Notes: generated by a model from the letters alone, not told the origin. 64,000 nt of DNA from JAJPXI01 sp051867655 (GCA_051867655.1 JBJDYV010000018.1:105021-169020), one strand, 5' to 3'. Counted from the stretch's first letter, positions 35,452 through 43,837 are shown. Numbers and translations are program-made.

Positions 35452-36006
35452 ATGAGCCGGAAAACACTGATCGTCAACGGCTCTCCCCGGGTGAACGGCA
35501 ATACTGTAGCCCTGCTGAATGAGCTGAAAAAGCACCTTGAAGGTGAGGTTATCGAGGTCTCCGCCTATCGCTCCAAAATCGCGCCCTGCGTGGACTGCCG
35601 GGGCTGCTGGACCACCGCCCGCTGCGTGGTCCGGGACGATATGGAGGTCTTCTACGGCGACGACTTCGACAACGTGGTCCTCGCCTCCCCGGTCTATTTC
35701 GCGGACCTGCCCGGCCAGGTGATGAATCTGATCAGCCGGATGCAGCCGTGGCACGCCGCCACCTATTTCCTGAAACAGCCGCTGGTCCAGCGGCCCAAAA
35801 AGGCGGGCCTGATCCTGACCGCCGGCAGCAAGGGCAACGCCATGAGCGCCACCCGCCACGCCGGGACCCTGTTCATGCTGCTCAACGCAAAGGGCTATGA
35901 GGACCACCTGGTGGTGTCCGGCAATACCGACACCATCCCCGCCGACCAGGACGAAAAGGCTCTGGAAGGCGCCCGCAAACTGGCCGAATGGCTGAACGAA
36001 GAATAA
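35452..36006 (+). CDS. NAD(P)H-dependent FMN oxidoreductase (flavodoxin-like)
   Basis: A 184-residue flavodoxin-fold protein. The FMN phosphate loop is VNGSPRVNGNTVALL, and APCVDCRGCWTTARC is the Cys-rich segment seen in iron-sulfur-flavoprotein-like NAD(P)H oxidoreductases; SPVYFADLPGQVMNLISRM is the FMN contact region. It starts 3 bp after asnS and is probably co-transcribed. It may reduce quinones, nitro compounds or other acceptors. The specific substrate is unknown. Confidence 0.82.
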   Translation: MSRKTLIVNGSPRVNGNTVALLNELKKHLEGEVIEVSAYRSKIAPCVDCRGCWTTARCVVRDDMEVFYGDDFDNVVLASPVYFADLPGQVMNLISRMQPWHAATYFLKQPLVQRPKKAGLILTAGSKGNAMSATRHAGTLFMLLNAKGYEDHLVVSGNTDTIPADQDEKALEGARKLAEWLNEE

Positions 36007-36013
36007 ACATTTC

Positions 36014-36047
36014 AAAAGGCCGCGCTGCTAACACAGCGCGGCCTTTT
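36014..36047 (+). terminator. Terminator of the asnS unit
   Basis: AAAAGGCCGCGCTG and CAGCGCGGCCTTTT form a perfect 14-bp stem with a 6-nt loop. Confidence 0.9.
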
Positions 36048-36134
36048 CAGATAGAAACGCCAAATCTTTATGCCTTTTTAAGAAATTCGGCCCGGTTTTA
36101 CGATATAATCTATTTAACAATGGAGGTGATCTTG

Positions 36135-36530
36135 ATGAAAAAATCTGCATTCGTGATTGCCCTGCTCCTGCTGGTTTCTCTTGCGGGCTGCGGAAAAACA
36201 GCAAATGTAAACCGGGATACCGGCAAATCGTCCCTCTACTCTGAAAGCGAGATCCAGTCCGCCATGGATGTCGTTGTCGTGGAATTCAAACACAGCTTTC
36301 AGGGATGTGAACTGACTGACCTGTGGTATGATGAGGAATATTCCTCCGCGCGATCCGCCGACTGGGCCGAGCAATACGGTGCCGAAGAAGCCATCGTTTT
36401 GCTCTCCAACTTCACCGTGGATGGTTCGGGCGGCGACGGTTCTCTGAACCCCAACAGCACCTACAAGAATTGGAACTGGATCCTGGTCCGCGGCGGCGGC
36501 AGCTGGACATTGAAGGACCGGGGGTATTGA
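36135..36530 (+). CDS. Small lipoprotein of unknown function
   Basis: A 131-residue protein with a lipoprotein signal: MKKSAFVIALLLLVSLAGCGK, the lipobox LAGC placing the modified cysteine near residue 19. The mature part (about 110 residues) has an SESEIQSAMDVVVVEFKHSFQGCELTDLWYDEE stretch and ends in a W-rich segment (NWNWILVRGGGSWTLKDRGY), resembling small DUF4829-type extracellular domains. The ATG at 36135 follows GGAGGTGAT. A TATAAT at 36104-36109 may be its -10. Function unknown; it is exposed on the outer face of the membrane. Confidence 0.78.
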   Translation: MKKSAFVIALLLLVSLAGCGKTANVNRDTGKSSLYSESEIQSAMDVVVVEFKHSFQGCELTDLWYDEEYSSARSADWAEQYGAEEAIVLLSNFTVDGSGGDGSLNPNSTYKNWNWILVRGGGSWTLKDRGY

Positions 36531-36542
36531 TTCTCCCCCCTC

Positions 36543-36571
36543 TTGACATTTTTCCCGCCCGGTGATACACT
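36543..36571 (+). promoter_or_regulatory. Promoter of the thrS T-box transcript
   Basis: Consensus TTGACA (36543-36548) and TACACT (36566-36571) with a 17-bp spacer, directly before the T-box leader. Confidence 0.85.
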
Positions 36572-36579
36572 TACCTCTG

Positions 36580-36818
36580 TTCAATCGGCGTTGACGGAGA
36601 AGAACCCGCAGAGGCGGCGCACAGAGAGGGGCACATTGGGTGGAAGTGTCCTGCGAAGCGCGGCGGCTGTACCACTCCCGAGCCGCCCGGGATGACCGGG
36701 CCGGGCCCTCCCGTTACAGGGGACACAAGCGGCGGTCGTTAGACTGCAAGCAGGGTGGAACCGTGGAGTATTTAAGGTAAATGCTTCACCCCTGAAATTC
36801 AGGGGTGAAGCATTTTTT
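36580..36818 (+). promoter_or_regulatory. T-box leader controlling thrS (Thr specifier ACC)
   Basis: The leader carries the conserved T-box AGGGTGGAACCGTGG (36752-36766) followed by a terminator stem (ATGCTTCACCCCTG with CAGGGGTGAAGCAT, then TTTTTT; 36781-36818). In stem I, a GAGAG-type 5' loop strand and a 3' strand reading ACCACTCCCGAGCCG place ACC (Thr, 36671-36673) as the specifier. The aspS leader has the same 3' strand with AAC. Uncharged tRNA-Thr would stabilise the antiterminator and turn on thrS. Confidence 0.9.
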
Positions 36819-36849
36819 GTTTCCCCCGTAATACGAAGGAGAAATCAAT

Positions 36850-38613
36850 ATGAGCGAAGAAAACAACCAGTACACCTTTGAAAATGAGACCTACCGCAAG
36901 ACTTATTGGCACACCTGCTCCCATGTGCTGGCCCAGGCCATGAAGCGCCTGCACCCCGAGGTCAAGCTGGCCATCGGCCCCGCCATCGACAACGGCTTCT
37001 ACTACGACTTCGACACCCCCGAGCCCTTCACCGAGGGCCAGCTGGAGGAGCTGGAGGCCGAGATGCGCAAGATCTGCAAGGAGAAGCTGAAGCTGGAGCG
37101 CTTCGAGCTGCCCCGCGCCGAGGCCATCAAGTTCATGGAGGAGAAGGGCGAGCCCTACAAGGTGGAGCTGATCCGAGACCTGCCCGAGGACGCCGTCATC
37201 TCCTTCTACAAGCAGGGCGACTTCACCGACCTGTGCGCCGGCCCCCACCTGGACTCCACCGGCCGCATCAAGGGCAACGCCATCAAGCTGACCGCCTGCA
37301 ACGCCGCCTACTGGCGGGGCGACTCCAACCGGGAGACCCTGCAGCGCATCTACGGCATCGCCTTCCCCAAGAAGGAGGAGCTGGACGAGTACCTGGCCAA
37401 GATCGAGGAGGCCAAGAAGCGCGACCACCGCAAGCTGGGCAAGGAGCTGGGCCTGTTCATGCTCCGGGACGAGGGCCCCGGCTTCCCCTTCTTCCTCCCC
37501 AAGGGCATGGTGCTGCGCAATACCCTGATCGACTACTGGCGTCAGGTCCACAAGCGCTACGGCTACGTGGAGATCTCCACCCCCATGATGCTCAACCGCC
37601 AGCTGTGGGAGCGCTCCGGTCACTGGGACCACTATAAGAACAACATGTATACCACCGTCATCGACGACACCGACTTTGCCATCAAGCCCATGAACTGCCC
37701 CGGCGGCATGCTGGTCTACGCCAGCGAGCCCCACTCCTACCGGGATCTGCCCCTGCGTGTGGGCGAGCTGGGTCTTGTCCACCGCCATGAGCTGTCCGGC
37801 GCTCTGCACGGCCTGTTCCGGGTGCGCTGCTTCACCCAGGACGACGCCCACATCTTCATGACCTGGGACCAGATGAAGGACGAGATCAAGAACGTGGTCA
37901 AGCTGTTCGACGAGGTGTACTCCGTCTTCGGTCTGAGCTATCAGATCGAGGTCTCCACCATGCCCGACGACCACATGGGCGACGAGAAGGACTGGGATTT
38001 TGCCACCGAGACCCTGAAAACCGCCGTGTCCGAGATGGGCAAAGATTATGTCATCAACGAGGGCGACGGCGCCTTTTACGGCCCCAAGCTGGACTTCCAC
38101 CTGTCCGACTCCCTGGGCCGCACCTGGCAGTGCGGCACCATCCAGCTGGATCTGCAGATGCCCGAGCGCTTCGAGCTGGAGTATGTGGGCGAGGACGGCC
38201 AGAAGCACCGCCCCGTCATGATCCACCGCGTGGTGCTGGGCTCCATCGAGCGCTTCATCGGCGTCATCACCGAGCACTTTGCCGGCGCGTTCCCCGTGTG
38301 GCTGAACCCGGTCCAGGTGAAGGTGCTGCCCATTACCGACCGCGCTCTGGAGTACGCCAACCAGATCTCCGCCGCGCTGGATGAAAAGGGTTACCGCGTG
38401 GAAGTGGACGAGCGCAACGAGAAGATCGGCAAGAAGATCCGCGAGGCCCAGCTGGCCAAGACCCCCTATATGCTGGTGGTCGGCGACCGCGACGTGGAGA
38501 ACCAGACCGTCTCCGTCCGCCTGCGCACCGGCGAGGACCTGGGCGCCATGTCCCTGGACGAGTTCACCGCCCGGCTCAAGGACAAGGTGGACAGCAAGGC
38601 TCTGGACCTGTAA
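36850..38613 (+). CDS. thrS: Threonyl-tRNA synthetase lacking the TGS domain
   Basis: A 587-residue class II synthetase. It starts directly at the N2 editing domain, with HTCSHVLAQAM (HxxxH) and CAGPHL (CxxxH) giving the zinc-type editing site, and so lacks the usual about 60-residue N-terminal TGS domain of the 640-residue bacterial enzyme. The catalytic core has PMNCPGGM, LRVGELGLVHRHELSGALHGLFRVR and a zinc-binding Cys; the C-terminal anticodon domain ends the chain. GAAGGAG precedes the ATG 31 bp after the T-box terminator. TGS-less ThrRS forms occur in other Clostridia. Confidence 0.96.
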   Translation: MSEENNQYTFENETYRKTYWHTCSHVLAQAMKRLHPEVKLAIGPAIDNGFYYDFDTPEPFTEGQLEELEAEMRKICKEKLKLERFELPRAEAIKFMEEKGEPYKVELIRDLPEDAVISFYKQGDFTDLCAGPHLDSTGRIKGNAIKLTACNAAYWRGDSNRETLQRIYGIAFPKKEELDEYLAKIEEAKKRDHRKLGKELGLFMLRDEGPGFPFFLPKGMVLRNTLIDYWRQVHKRYGYVEISTPMMLNRQLWERSGHWDHYKNNMYTTVIDDTDFAIKPMNCPGGMLVYASEPHSYRDLPLRVGELGLVHRHELSGALHGLFRVRCFTQDDAHIFMTWDQMKDEIKNVVKLFDEVYSVFGLSYQIEVSTMPDDHMGDEKDWDFATETLKTAVSEMGKDYVINEGDGAFYGPKLDFHLSDSLGRTWQCGTIQLDLQMPERFELEYVGEDGQKHRPVMIHRVVLGSIERFIGVITEHFAGAFPVWLNPVQVKVLPITDRALEYANQISAALDEKGYRVEVDERNEKIGKKIREAQLAKTPYMLVVGDRDVENQTVSVRLRTGEDLGAMSLDEFTARLKDKVDSKALDL

Positions 38614-38624
38614 GAGGAAAGTAC

Positions 38625-38658
38625 AAAGCACCCCCGTCCGGCAGACGGGGGTGCTTTT
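38625..38658 (+). terminator. Terminator of thrS
   Basis: AAAGCACCCCCGTC and GACGGGGGTGCTTTT form a 14-bp stem with a T-run. Confidence 0.9.
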
Positions 38659-38680
38659 GTGCTTAAAACAGCATATACGC

Positions 38681-38713
38681 CGACAGCCTCCCGGATGATC
38701 CGGGAGGCTGTCG
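38681..38713. terminator. Hairpin downstream of athS
   Basis: CGACAGCCTCCCGGAT and ATCCGGGAGGCTGTCG form a perfect 16-bp stem with a one-base loop in the convergent region between thrS and athS. T-rich sequence follows on the plus strand only; on the minus strand it may still end the athLS transcript. Confidence 0.6.
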
Positions 38714-38732
38714 GTCATTTTATGAAGTTATC

Positions 38733-39578
38733 TCAGGCCTTATCCAGCGTGATGACGTCCACGTTCTTGGCCTCGTCCAGCACCACGGTCAGCTCCTTGG
38801 GCTGATAGCCGGGCACCTCCGCCCGGATGGTGTAGGTGTTGCCCTTGACCAGATACTTGAACTCAAAGTCGCCGAAGAAGTCGGTCTCGGTCTCGAAGAC
38901 CTTGCCGCACTCCTTGCAGGTCAGAGTGACCTTGGCGCCCTTGACGCAGTCCTTGCTGTCGCACACCATGACCTCGCCGCAGATGAAGGGCTTGGGCAGC
39001 TTGTAGTAGCGCACCACATAGTCCGCGCCCTCCTCGGGCATGTAGTCCTCGATCTCGTCGGGGTGCTCGGCAATGAACTTGCTGACGTCGCTCTCGGGAT
39101 CCTCCAGATCGCCCCAGTGCATGGCCTGGGTCGGGCAGCTCTCCACGCAGCGGGGCAGCTTCTCGCCCTCGTCCAGACGGTGGGCGTCCAGGGTGTAGAT
39201 CTGGGGCAGCTGCAGCTCCTCGTTCCAGAAGATGGTGCCGTCCTTGCAGTTGTCCACGATGGCCTTGCAGCCCTTGGCCTTCTCCGGGTCGATGATGGTC
39301 AGGCCGTCCTCGCGCACATACATGGCGCCCTCGGGCACGCCCTCGGGGAGCTTCAGGTTGCGGTTGTGCTTATACATCACGGGGATGTAGTCCAGCTTCA
39401 CCTTGGTGCCGTGGCCCTGCTCGATCTCCACCAGGTCCAGCCAGTTCTGGCCGTTCATGGGCTGGGGAGCGCTGTAGCCGGGATAGTTGTTGCCCACATA
39501 CTCGTCCTTGACCGCCAGCAGGCAGGAGCCGCAGCCGTCGCAGCGGGTAATATCAATGACTAATCCGTATTTCGCCAT
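38733..39578 (-). CDS. athS: Pyrogallol-phloroglucinol transhydroxylase small (iron-sulfur) subunit, cluster-depleted
   Basis: A 281-residue protein aligned by eye with Pelobacter AthS (about 274 residues): VIDITRCDGCGSC at the N terminus, AMYVREDGLTIIDPEKAKG and IFWNEE in the middle, LPRCVESCP, and a C-terminal Cna-B-like beta domain (about 200-281, with TETDFFGDFEFKYLVKGNTYTIRAE). The Pelobacter protein, as I recall, binds three [4Fe-4S] clusters. Here only C13, C16, C19 and C148 remain as a full set. The other two motifs read PVMYKHN and IYTLDAHRL, without cysteines; C111 and C144 are left over. A single cluster, or an altered electron role, is inferred. Ribosome site GGGAGGG overlaps the athL stop. 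Confidence 0.85.
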   Translation of the reverse strand: MAKYGLVIDITRCDGCGSCLLAVKDEYVGNNYPGYSAPQPMNGQNWLDLVEIEQGHGTKVKLDYIPVMYKHNRNLKLPEGVPEGAMYVREDGLTIIDPEKAKGCKAIVDNCKDGTIFWNEELQLPQIYTLDAHRLDEGEKLPRCVESCPTQAMHWGDLEDPESDVSKFIAEHPDEIEDYMPEEGADYVVRYYKLPKPFICGEVMVCDSKDCVKGAKVTLTCKECGKVFETETDFFGDFEFKYLVKGNTYTIRAEVPGYQPKELTVVLDEAKNVDVITLDKA

Positions 39579-39582
39579 GTTC

Positions 39583-42111
39583 TTAACCCTCCCACTTTCT
39601 GATCTCGCACAGGCAGGAGTTGGGGGTCATGCCCGGCACGTTCTTGGCCATCATGGTGGACGCGGTCAGCAGGTTCACGCAGCCGGCCCGGTCGGTGGAA
39701 CCGGCCACGCCCGGCTCCAGAGGCTCATACCAGGCGGAGCAGCCGTAGCTGTGCATGACGCCCACGGGCACACGCTCGGTCACAGAAGCGATACAGAGAA
39801 CGCTGCCGCGGTCGTTGTACAGCTCCACGATGTCGCCTTCCTTGATGCCGCGCTTCTCGGCGTCCACGGGGTGGATGCGGCAGGGCCAGTAGGGATAGCC
39901 GTCCTTCATCACGCGGTGCATGGGAATGTCGTTGAGCCAGGTCTCATGCTTGTCGTAATGGGTGTGGAAGGAGAAACGGGGGTGCGGGGAGATGATCTGC
40001 AGAGGATATTTATACCACATATCGCTCTTGTAGCCCTCCCAGGAGGGGATGAAGTGAGGCACCACGGGGCGCTCCCGGTCGTGGGGGGTATGGGCCTTCA
40101 GAGACTCGGAGGCGAACTCGATCAGACCGGAGTAGGTGCTCAGCTCCTTGGGCTTGCCGGCCTTGACCTTGGTGTTGCCGGGGTCGGGCGTATCGCACTC
40201 GCGGCCTTCGGCGAACCAGCGCAGGGCGACGGCGTTGTTGCGCGTCTCCTTGGGCGGGCAGGGCACGATGTAATAACCCTTGCGGTCGAACTCTTCCCAG
40301 GTAACATCGCCGTCCTTGGCCAGGTCAGACAGCTCAAAGTACTTACGGGCCCAGTCGTCCTCAGTATTGCCCTCGGTAAAGTCCTCTTCACGGCCCAGCT
40401 TGGCGGCGATCATGCTCAGGATCTCATAGTCGCTCTTGGACTCGCCCAGAGGCTCGATGGCCTTCTGCTCCCGGACGATGACGCGCCAGTTGTTGCCGAT
40501 GTGGGCCATGGTGGTGTAGCCGCCGCAGGTGGCCCACTCGCCCAGGTCGTTGCGCTCGAAGTTGGTGCAGGCGGGCAGGATGATGTCCGCCATGTTGGTC
40601 TCGCTGGACCACCAGCAGTCCTGGGTGACCACGCACTCCAGCTCGGGGGACTGGTACATCTTCACCCACTTGTTGGTGTCGCTCAGAGTGCCCATGAAGG
40701 AGCCGCCGTAGCGGTACCACATATGCACCTTGCACTCAATGGGATAGCGGTTCTGGGTAAATTGCTGCTCCAGAGTGGCGCCGCAGAAGCCTTCGCCGCG
40801 GAACTCGTCGTGGCCGTTCAGGATGGCGTCGGGCACGTTCAGGCGGAACAGGCGCTGCTGGGTGGGGTTCATGAAGCACCACTTGTTCTTGGCAACCGGA
40901 GAGCGGCCCATCTGGCTGGGGGGCTCGCCGTAGCCGGGGAACCACTTGTAGCTGGCGGGAGCACCCATGGTGGTGCCCCAAATGGAGATGCCGGGCTTGC
41001 CCAAGCCCTGCATGGCCTGCAGCAGGACCATCATGCGGGCCCACTCGGTGGCGTAGGCCGCGCGGCAGGCGCTGCCCTGGCCGCCGCGGCAGCCGGAGGA
41101 CAGGCAGGTGCGCTTCTGGGCCCACTCCCGGGCCAGGGCACGGATCTTGCGGGCGGGGATGCCGGACTGGGCCTCGGCCCACTCGCAGGTCTTGGGATAC
41201 ATATCCTCGCTCTCGCCCATGATGTAGGCGCGGAACTCCTCAAAGCCAATGGTGCGGTTGGCAACGTATTCTTTGTCGTAAGTACCCTCGTCGATCCAGG
41301 TGTAGGCGATAGCCATAGCCAGGGCGGTGTCGGAGCCGGGACGGGGGCCGAACCAGGTGCCGTCCATGACGGCAGCGGTGTAGTTGTACAGGGGGTCGAT
41401 AAAGACGCTCTTCACACCCTTCTCCTTCAACCAGACGCGCCAGATGTGGCTCTCCTGGCCGGAGTAGGTGCCGCGGGTGGAGTCGGGGTCGTTGGACCAG
41501 AACACGATCATCTCGGTGTTCTGCAGGGCGTCCTCCAGCAGGTTGAACTGCTCGGGCATGCCCAGACGCCACTGGAAGCCGTAGGTGTGGGTGGCGCCCC
41601 AGTGCCAGCCCTCCCAGGAGTCGGGGTTGTCGTACACGGGGGTGAAGTGCAGCATGTGCATGAAGCGGTGGAAGGGGCCCATCTTGTAGCCGACGATGCC
41701 CCAGTTGTGGTGGGAGGAGGTCATGCCGGACAGAGTGGCCTCGCCGTACTTCGCCTGCACGCGCTGGATCTCGCTGGCGACCAGAGTGGTTGCCTCGTCC
41801 CAGGAGATGCGCTCATAGCCGCTCTTGCCGCGGTTCTGGGGGTTGCGCTCGCCGTTGGGGTCCCAGTCCACACGCTTCATGGGGTAGAGGATCCGGTCGT
41901 CGGAGTAGACGCGGTTCTTCTCACCATGAACCGGGGGGGACAGGCGGAACGCCTTGGGGGGAGAATACTTCTTCCCGTCAGCCTCGATGACCCAAGGCTC
42001 GGGGAAATCACTCTCGGGGATCTGCAGCGGGCGCACGCGGGTGATCTTACCGTCTTCCACGTAAACGGAGACCGGGCCGCCGCCCGTCATGTTGGTATAC
42101 ATTTTCTCCAT
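39583..42111 (-). CDS. athL: Pyrogallol-phloroglucinol transhydroxylase large (molybdopterin) subunit
   Basis: An 842-residue DMSO-reductase-family protein. Its match to Pelobacter acidigallici AthL (about 875 residues) is clear throughout: TGGGPVSVYVEDGKI, DPNGERNPQNRGKSGYERISWDEAT, SSHHNWGIVGY, NPDSWEGWHWG, WYRYGGSFMGTL and ISPHPRFSFHTH. The active-site His of SSHH and the Asp-Ser of NPDSWEGWHWG (the Ser being the Mo ligand) are kept. There is no N-terminal cluster motif and no Tat signal, so it is cytoplasmic, as in the known enzyme. It would convert pyrogallol to phloroglucinol using 1,2,3,5-tetrahydroxybenzene as cosubstrate. The ATG follows AAGGAGGG. A related polyphenol transhydroxylase or dehydroxylase activity is possible. 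Confidence 0.92.
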   Translation of the reverse strand: MEKMYTNMTGGGPVSVYVEDGKITRVRPLQIPESDFPEPWVIEADGKKYSPPKAFRLSPPVHGEKNRVYSDDRILYPMKRVDWDPNGERNPQNRGKSGYERISWDEATTLVASEIQRVQAKYGEATLSGMTSSHHNWGIVGYKMGPFHRFMHMLHFTPVYDNPDSWEGWHWGATHTYGFQWRLGMPEQFNLLEDALQNTEMIVFWSNDPDSTRGTYSGQESHIWRVWLKEKGVKSVFIDPLYNYTAAVMDGTWFGPRPGSDTALAMAIAYTWIDEGTYDKEYVANRTIGFEEFRAYIMGESEDMYPKTCEWAEAQSGIPARKIRALAREWAQKRTCLSSGCRGGQGSACRAAYATEWARMMVLLQAMQGLGKPGISIWGTTMGAPASYKWFPGYGEPPSQMGRSPVAKNKWCFMNPTQQRLFRLNVPDAILNGHDEFRGEGFCGATLEQQFTQNRYPIECKVHMWYRYGGSFMGTLSDTNKWVKMYQSPELECVVTQDCWWSSETNMADIILPACTNFERNDLGEWATCGGYTTMAHIGNNWRVIVREQKAIEPLGESKSDYEILSMIAAKLGREEDFTEGNTEDDWARKYFELSDLAKDGDVTWEEFDRKGYYIVPCPPKETRNNAVALRWFAEGRECDTPDPGNTKVKAGKPKELSTYSGLIEFASESLKAHTPHDRERPVVPHFIPSWEGYKSDMWYKYPLQIISPHPRFSFHTHYDKHETWLNDIPMHRVMKDGYPYWPCRIHPVDAEKRGIKEGDIVELYNDRGSVLCIASVTERVPVGVMHSYGCSAWYEPLEPGVAGSTDRAGCVNLLTASTMMAKNVPGMTPNSCLCEIRKWEG

Positions 42112-42147
42112 GAAAATGGTTCCCTCCTTCTTGATTTGGGAATTGTC

Positions 42148-42185
42148 GTCAGGACCCGGCCCGCAGAAGCGCGCCGGATCCTGAC
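42148..42185 (-). other. Intercistronic hairpin between oadB and athL
   Basis: GTCAGGACCCGGC pairs with GCCGGATCCTGAC (one mismatch) in the 146-bp gap. No T-run follows on the minus strand, so athLS may be transcribed together with the methylmalonyl-CoA genes, with the hairpin setting mRNA segment stability. Confidence 0.5.
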
Positions 42186-42257
42186 CAAATTGTTTCTATG
42201 CCGTCCGGCGCTGGTGAGCTTCCCGGCAAAATGTCGGTTTTTGCAGGAAGATCAGAC

Positions 42258-43484
42258 TCAGTGCACCAGGCCGATGGTCGCCACAAAGATACCGGCGATG
42301 ATGGCGGAGGTGATGACGCCGGAGATGTTGGCGCCCATGGCAACGGGCAGGATCATGGCAAAGGGATTCTCATCCTGCGCAGCGTGCTGGGCCAGCTTGG
42401 CGGTGGTGGGCACGCAGGACACGCCGGCGATGCCGACGACGGGGTTGTAGTCCTCACCCTTGCGCTTGTGCCACAGGTACATGATCCAGCCGCCGGCCAG
42501 ACCGCCGACCGCGGAGATCGCCAGAGCCAGGATGCCCAGGATCAGCAGGACGATGACGGTGGGGTTCAGGATGGTGGAAGCCTCACACAGGACGCCCAGC
42601 AGCAGGCCCAGGAAGAAGGTGGCGAAGTAGCTGATGCCGTTCTCCAGCAGCTCGGTGTAGCGGCTGATGCCGGCTTCCTTCACGGCCATGCCGATGAAGA
42701 AGGACAGGATCAGGGGCGCGGCCACGGGCAGCAGCAGGCACAGGATGAGGCACACCAGAACGATGAAGATGAACTTGGACTTCTGGGAGACCTCGGGCAT
42801 ATCCACATACATATCGATGCCGCGGTACTTCTTGGGCACCATCAGCTTAATAATATAGGGATATCCGCCGTAGGTCAAAGACAAATACAGGTAGGCGATG
42901 ATCGAGATCGGTACGAACAATTCGGGCGACAGCATCAGGGAGGTGAACAGCACCATGGGGCCGTCGGCTCCGCCGATGGTGGCGATGGAAGCGGCCTGCT
43001 CGGGGGACAGGCCGAAGGCCAGAACGCCCAGGACCAGGGTGACGAAGGTGCCCAGCTCAGCGAACAGGGCGACGATCATGGAGGACCAGGGCTTTGCCAG
43101 CAGGAAGCTGATCTCGCTGCGGGCGCCGATGCCCATAAAGACCAGGCAGGCGATCAGACCGTTGGAGAAGGTCAGGTTGTAGATGGGCTGCAGGAAGTTG
43201 ACCTGCATGGCGTCGATCATGCCGACGGCGTCGGAGACCAGCGGATCGATGATGATGTTGGTGATCGCACCGTTCATGATCAGGTTGGCGCAGTTGATGG
43301 CGATCATACCGAAGCCCATGGGGACCATGATCAGAGGCTCCAGGGTGCCCTTAAAGCCCAGGTAGGCCAGCAGGAAGCCCAGAGCGATCAGGAACAGGCG
43401 GGCGATGGCGATCTTCGGGTCGTCCGCGAACTGCATGAAGAAGGTGCTGATGCCGGGGAACAGCTGTGTCAGGAAATCAGCCAT
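42258..43484 (-). CDS. mmdB: Na+-transporting carboxylic acid decarboxylase beta subunit (OadB/MmdB-like)
   Basis: A 408-residue polytopic membrane protein of the OadB/GcdB/MmdB family. GGADGPMVLFTSLMLSP and GANISGVITSAIIAG are the conserved segments lining the Na+ and carboxybiotin site. It decarboxylates carboxybiotin and exports Na+. Because its neighbours are methylmalonyl-CoA enzymes, methylmalonyl-CoA decarboxylase is the best functional call. AAGGAGG is followed by ATG at 43484 within a sensible spacing; an in-frame GTG at 43493 overlaps the ribosome site. It overlaps the small upstream gene by 8 nt (ATGGCTGA). Confidence 0.9.
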   Translation of the reverse strand: MADFLTQLFPGISTFFMQFADDPKIAIARLFLIALGFLLAYLGFKGTLEPLIMVPMGFGMIAINCANLIMNGAITNIIIDPLVSDAVGMIDAMQVNFLQPIYNLTFSNGLIACLVFMGIGARSEISFLLAKPWSSMIVALFAELGTFVTLVLGVLAFGLSPEQAASIATIGGADGPMVLFTSLMLSPELFVPISIIAYLYLSLTYGGYPYIIKLMVPKKYRGIDMYVDMPEVSQKSKFIFIVLVCLILCLLLPVAAPLILSFFIGMAVKEAGISRYTELLENGISYFATFFLGLLLGVLCEASTILNPTVIVLLILGILALAISAVGGLAGGWIMYLWHKRKGEDYNPVVGIAGVSCVPTTAKLAQHAAQDENPFAMILPVAMGANISGVITSAIIAGIFVATIGLVH

Positions 43485-43614
43485 TGTCGTCACCCTCCTT
43501 CTTCTTCTTGGACCGGTTCATCGCATTGTTGGTGATGACGATGATGGCCACGACCAGCAGGGAAATCACGATCGTCAGGCCATATGCCATCAGCGCATAA
43601 GGGATAATTCCCAT
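43477..43614 (-). CDS. Tiny OadG/MmdE-like membrane subunit
   Basis: A 45-residue protein with one transmembrane helix (about residues 10-30, LTIVISLLVVAIIVITNN) and a basic tail (NRSKKKKEG). AAGGAGAG precedes its ATG and its stop overlaps the beta-subunit start. Size and position fit the small gamma/epsilon anchor subunits of Na+-pumping decarboxylases (Veillonella MmdE is about 55 residues). It is shorter than normal OadG and lacks the C-terminal zinc/Ala-Pro region. Confidence 0.78.
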   Translation of the reverse strand: MGIIPYALMAYGLTIVISLLVVAIIVITNNAMNRSKKKKEGDDNG

Positions 43615-43690
43615 TGCTTTTCTCTCCTTCTGTTCGGAAACAAAGATTCAGTTTCCCATATAAAAGGGCATGTTGCCCGTGAAGCGCCGC

Positions 43691-43834
43691 ACTTATAAAA
43701 GAATCCATTAAAAAGCTTTTAAGCTTTTTATAGCGCGGAGCGCGTTGGATTCTTATGAGATGTGTTGTCGTGCAAAGTACGGCAACGCAGCGCCAACGGC
43801 GCTGCTTCTCCGATTAAATTTTTAATCGGAGAAA
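43691..43834 (-). repeat. Structured intergenic element, copy A (between mmdA and oadG-like gene)
   Basis: About 144 bp of hairpins. Read on the minus strand: an AT-rich hairpin (CTCCGATTAAA with TTTAATCGGAG), GCAGCGCC/GGCGCTGC, GTTGCCGT/ACGACAAC, conserved TCTCATAAGAAT, then an outer stem AAGAATCCA/TGGATTCTT enclosing GCGC-TCC-GCGC and ATAAAAAGCTT/AAGCTTTTTA. Copy B at 58291-58437 has the same architecture, spacing and orientation relative to the host genes, with different but still complementary stem sequences. Confidence 0.8.
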
Positions 43835-43837
43835 GTA

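Noticed and set aside
33907..36015. A 702-codon minus-strand frame opposite asnS and the oxidoreductase
   Set aside because: Low-complexity antisense shadow; the plus strand has clear family motifs, a promoter and ribosome sites.
43490..43708. A 72-codon minus-strand frame between mmdA and the pump gene
   Set aside because: Its translation is low complexity; the real small gene lies in another frame (43477-43614) with a ribosome site and a transmembrane helix.
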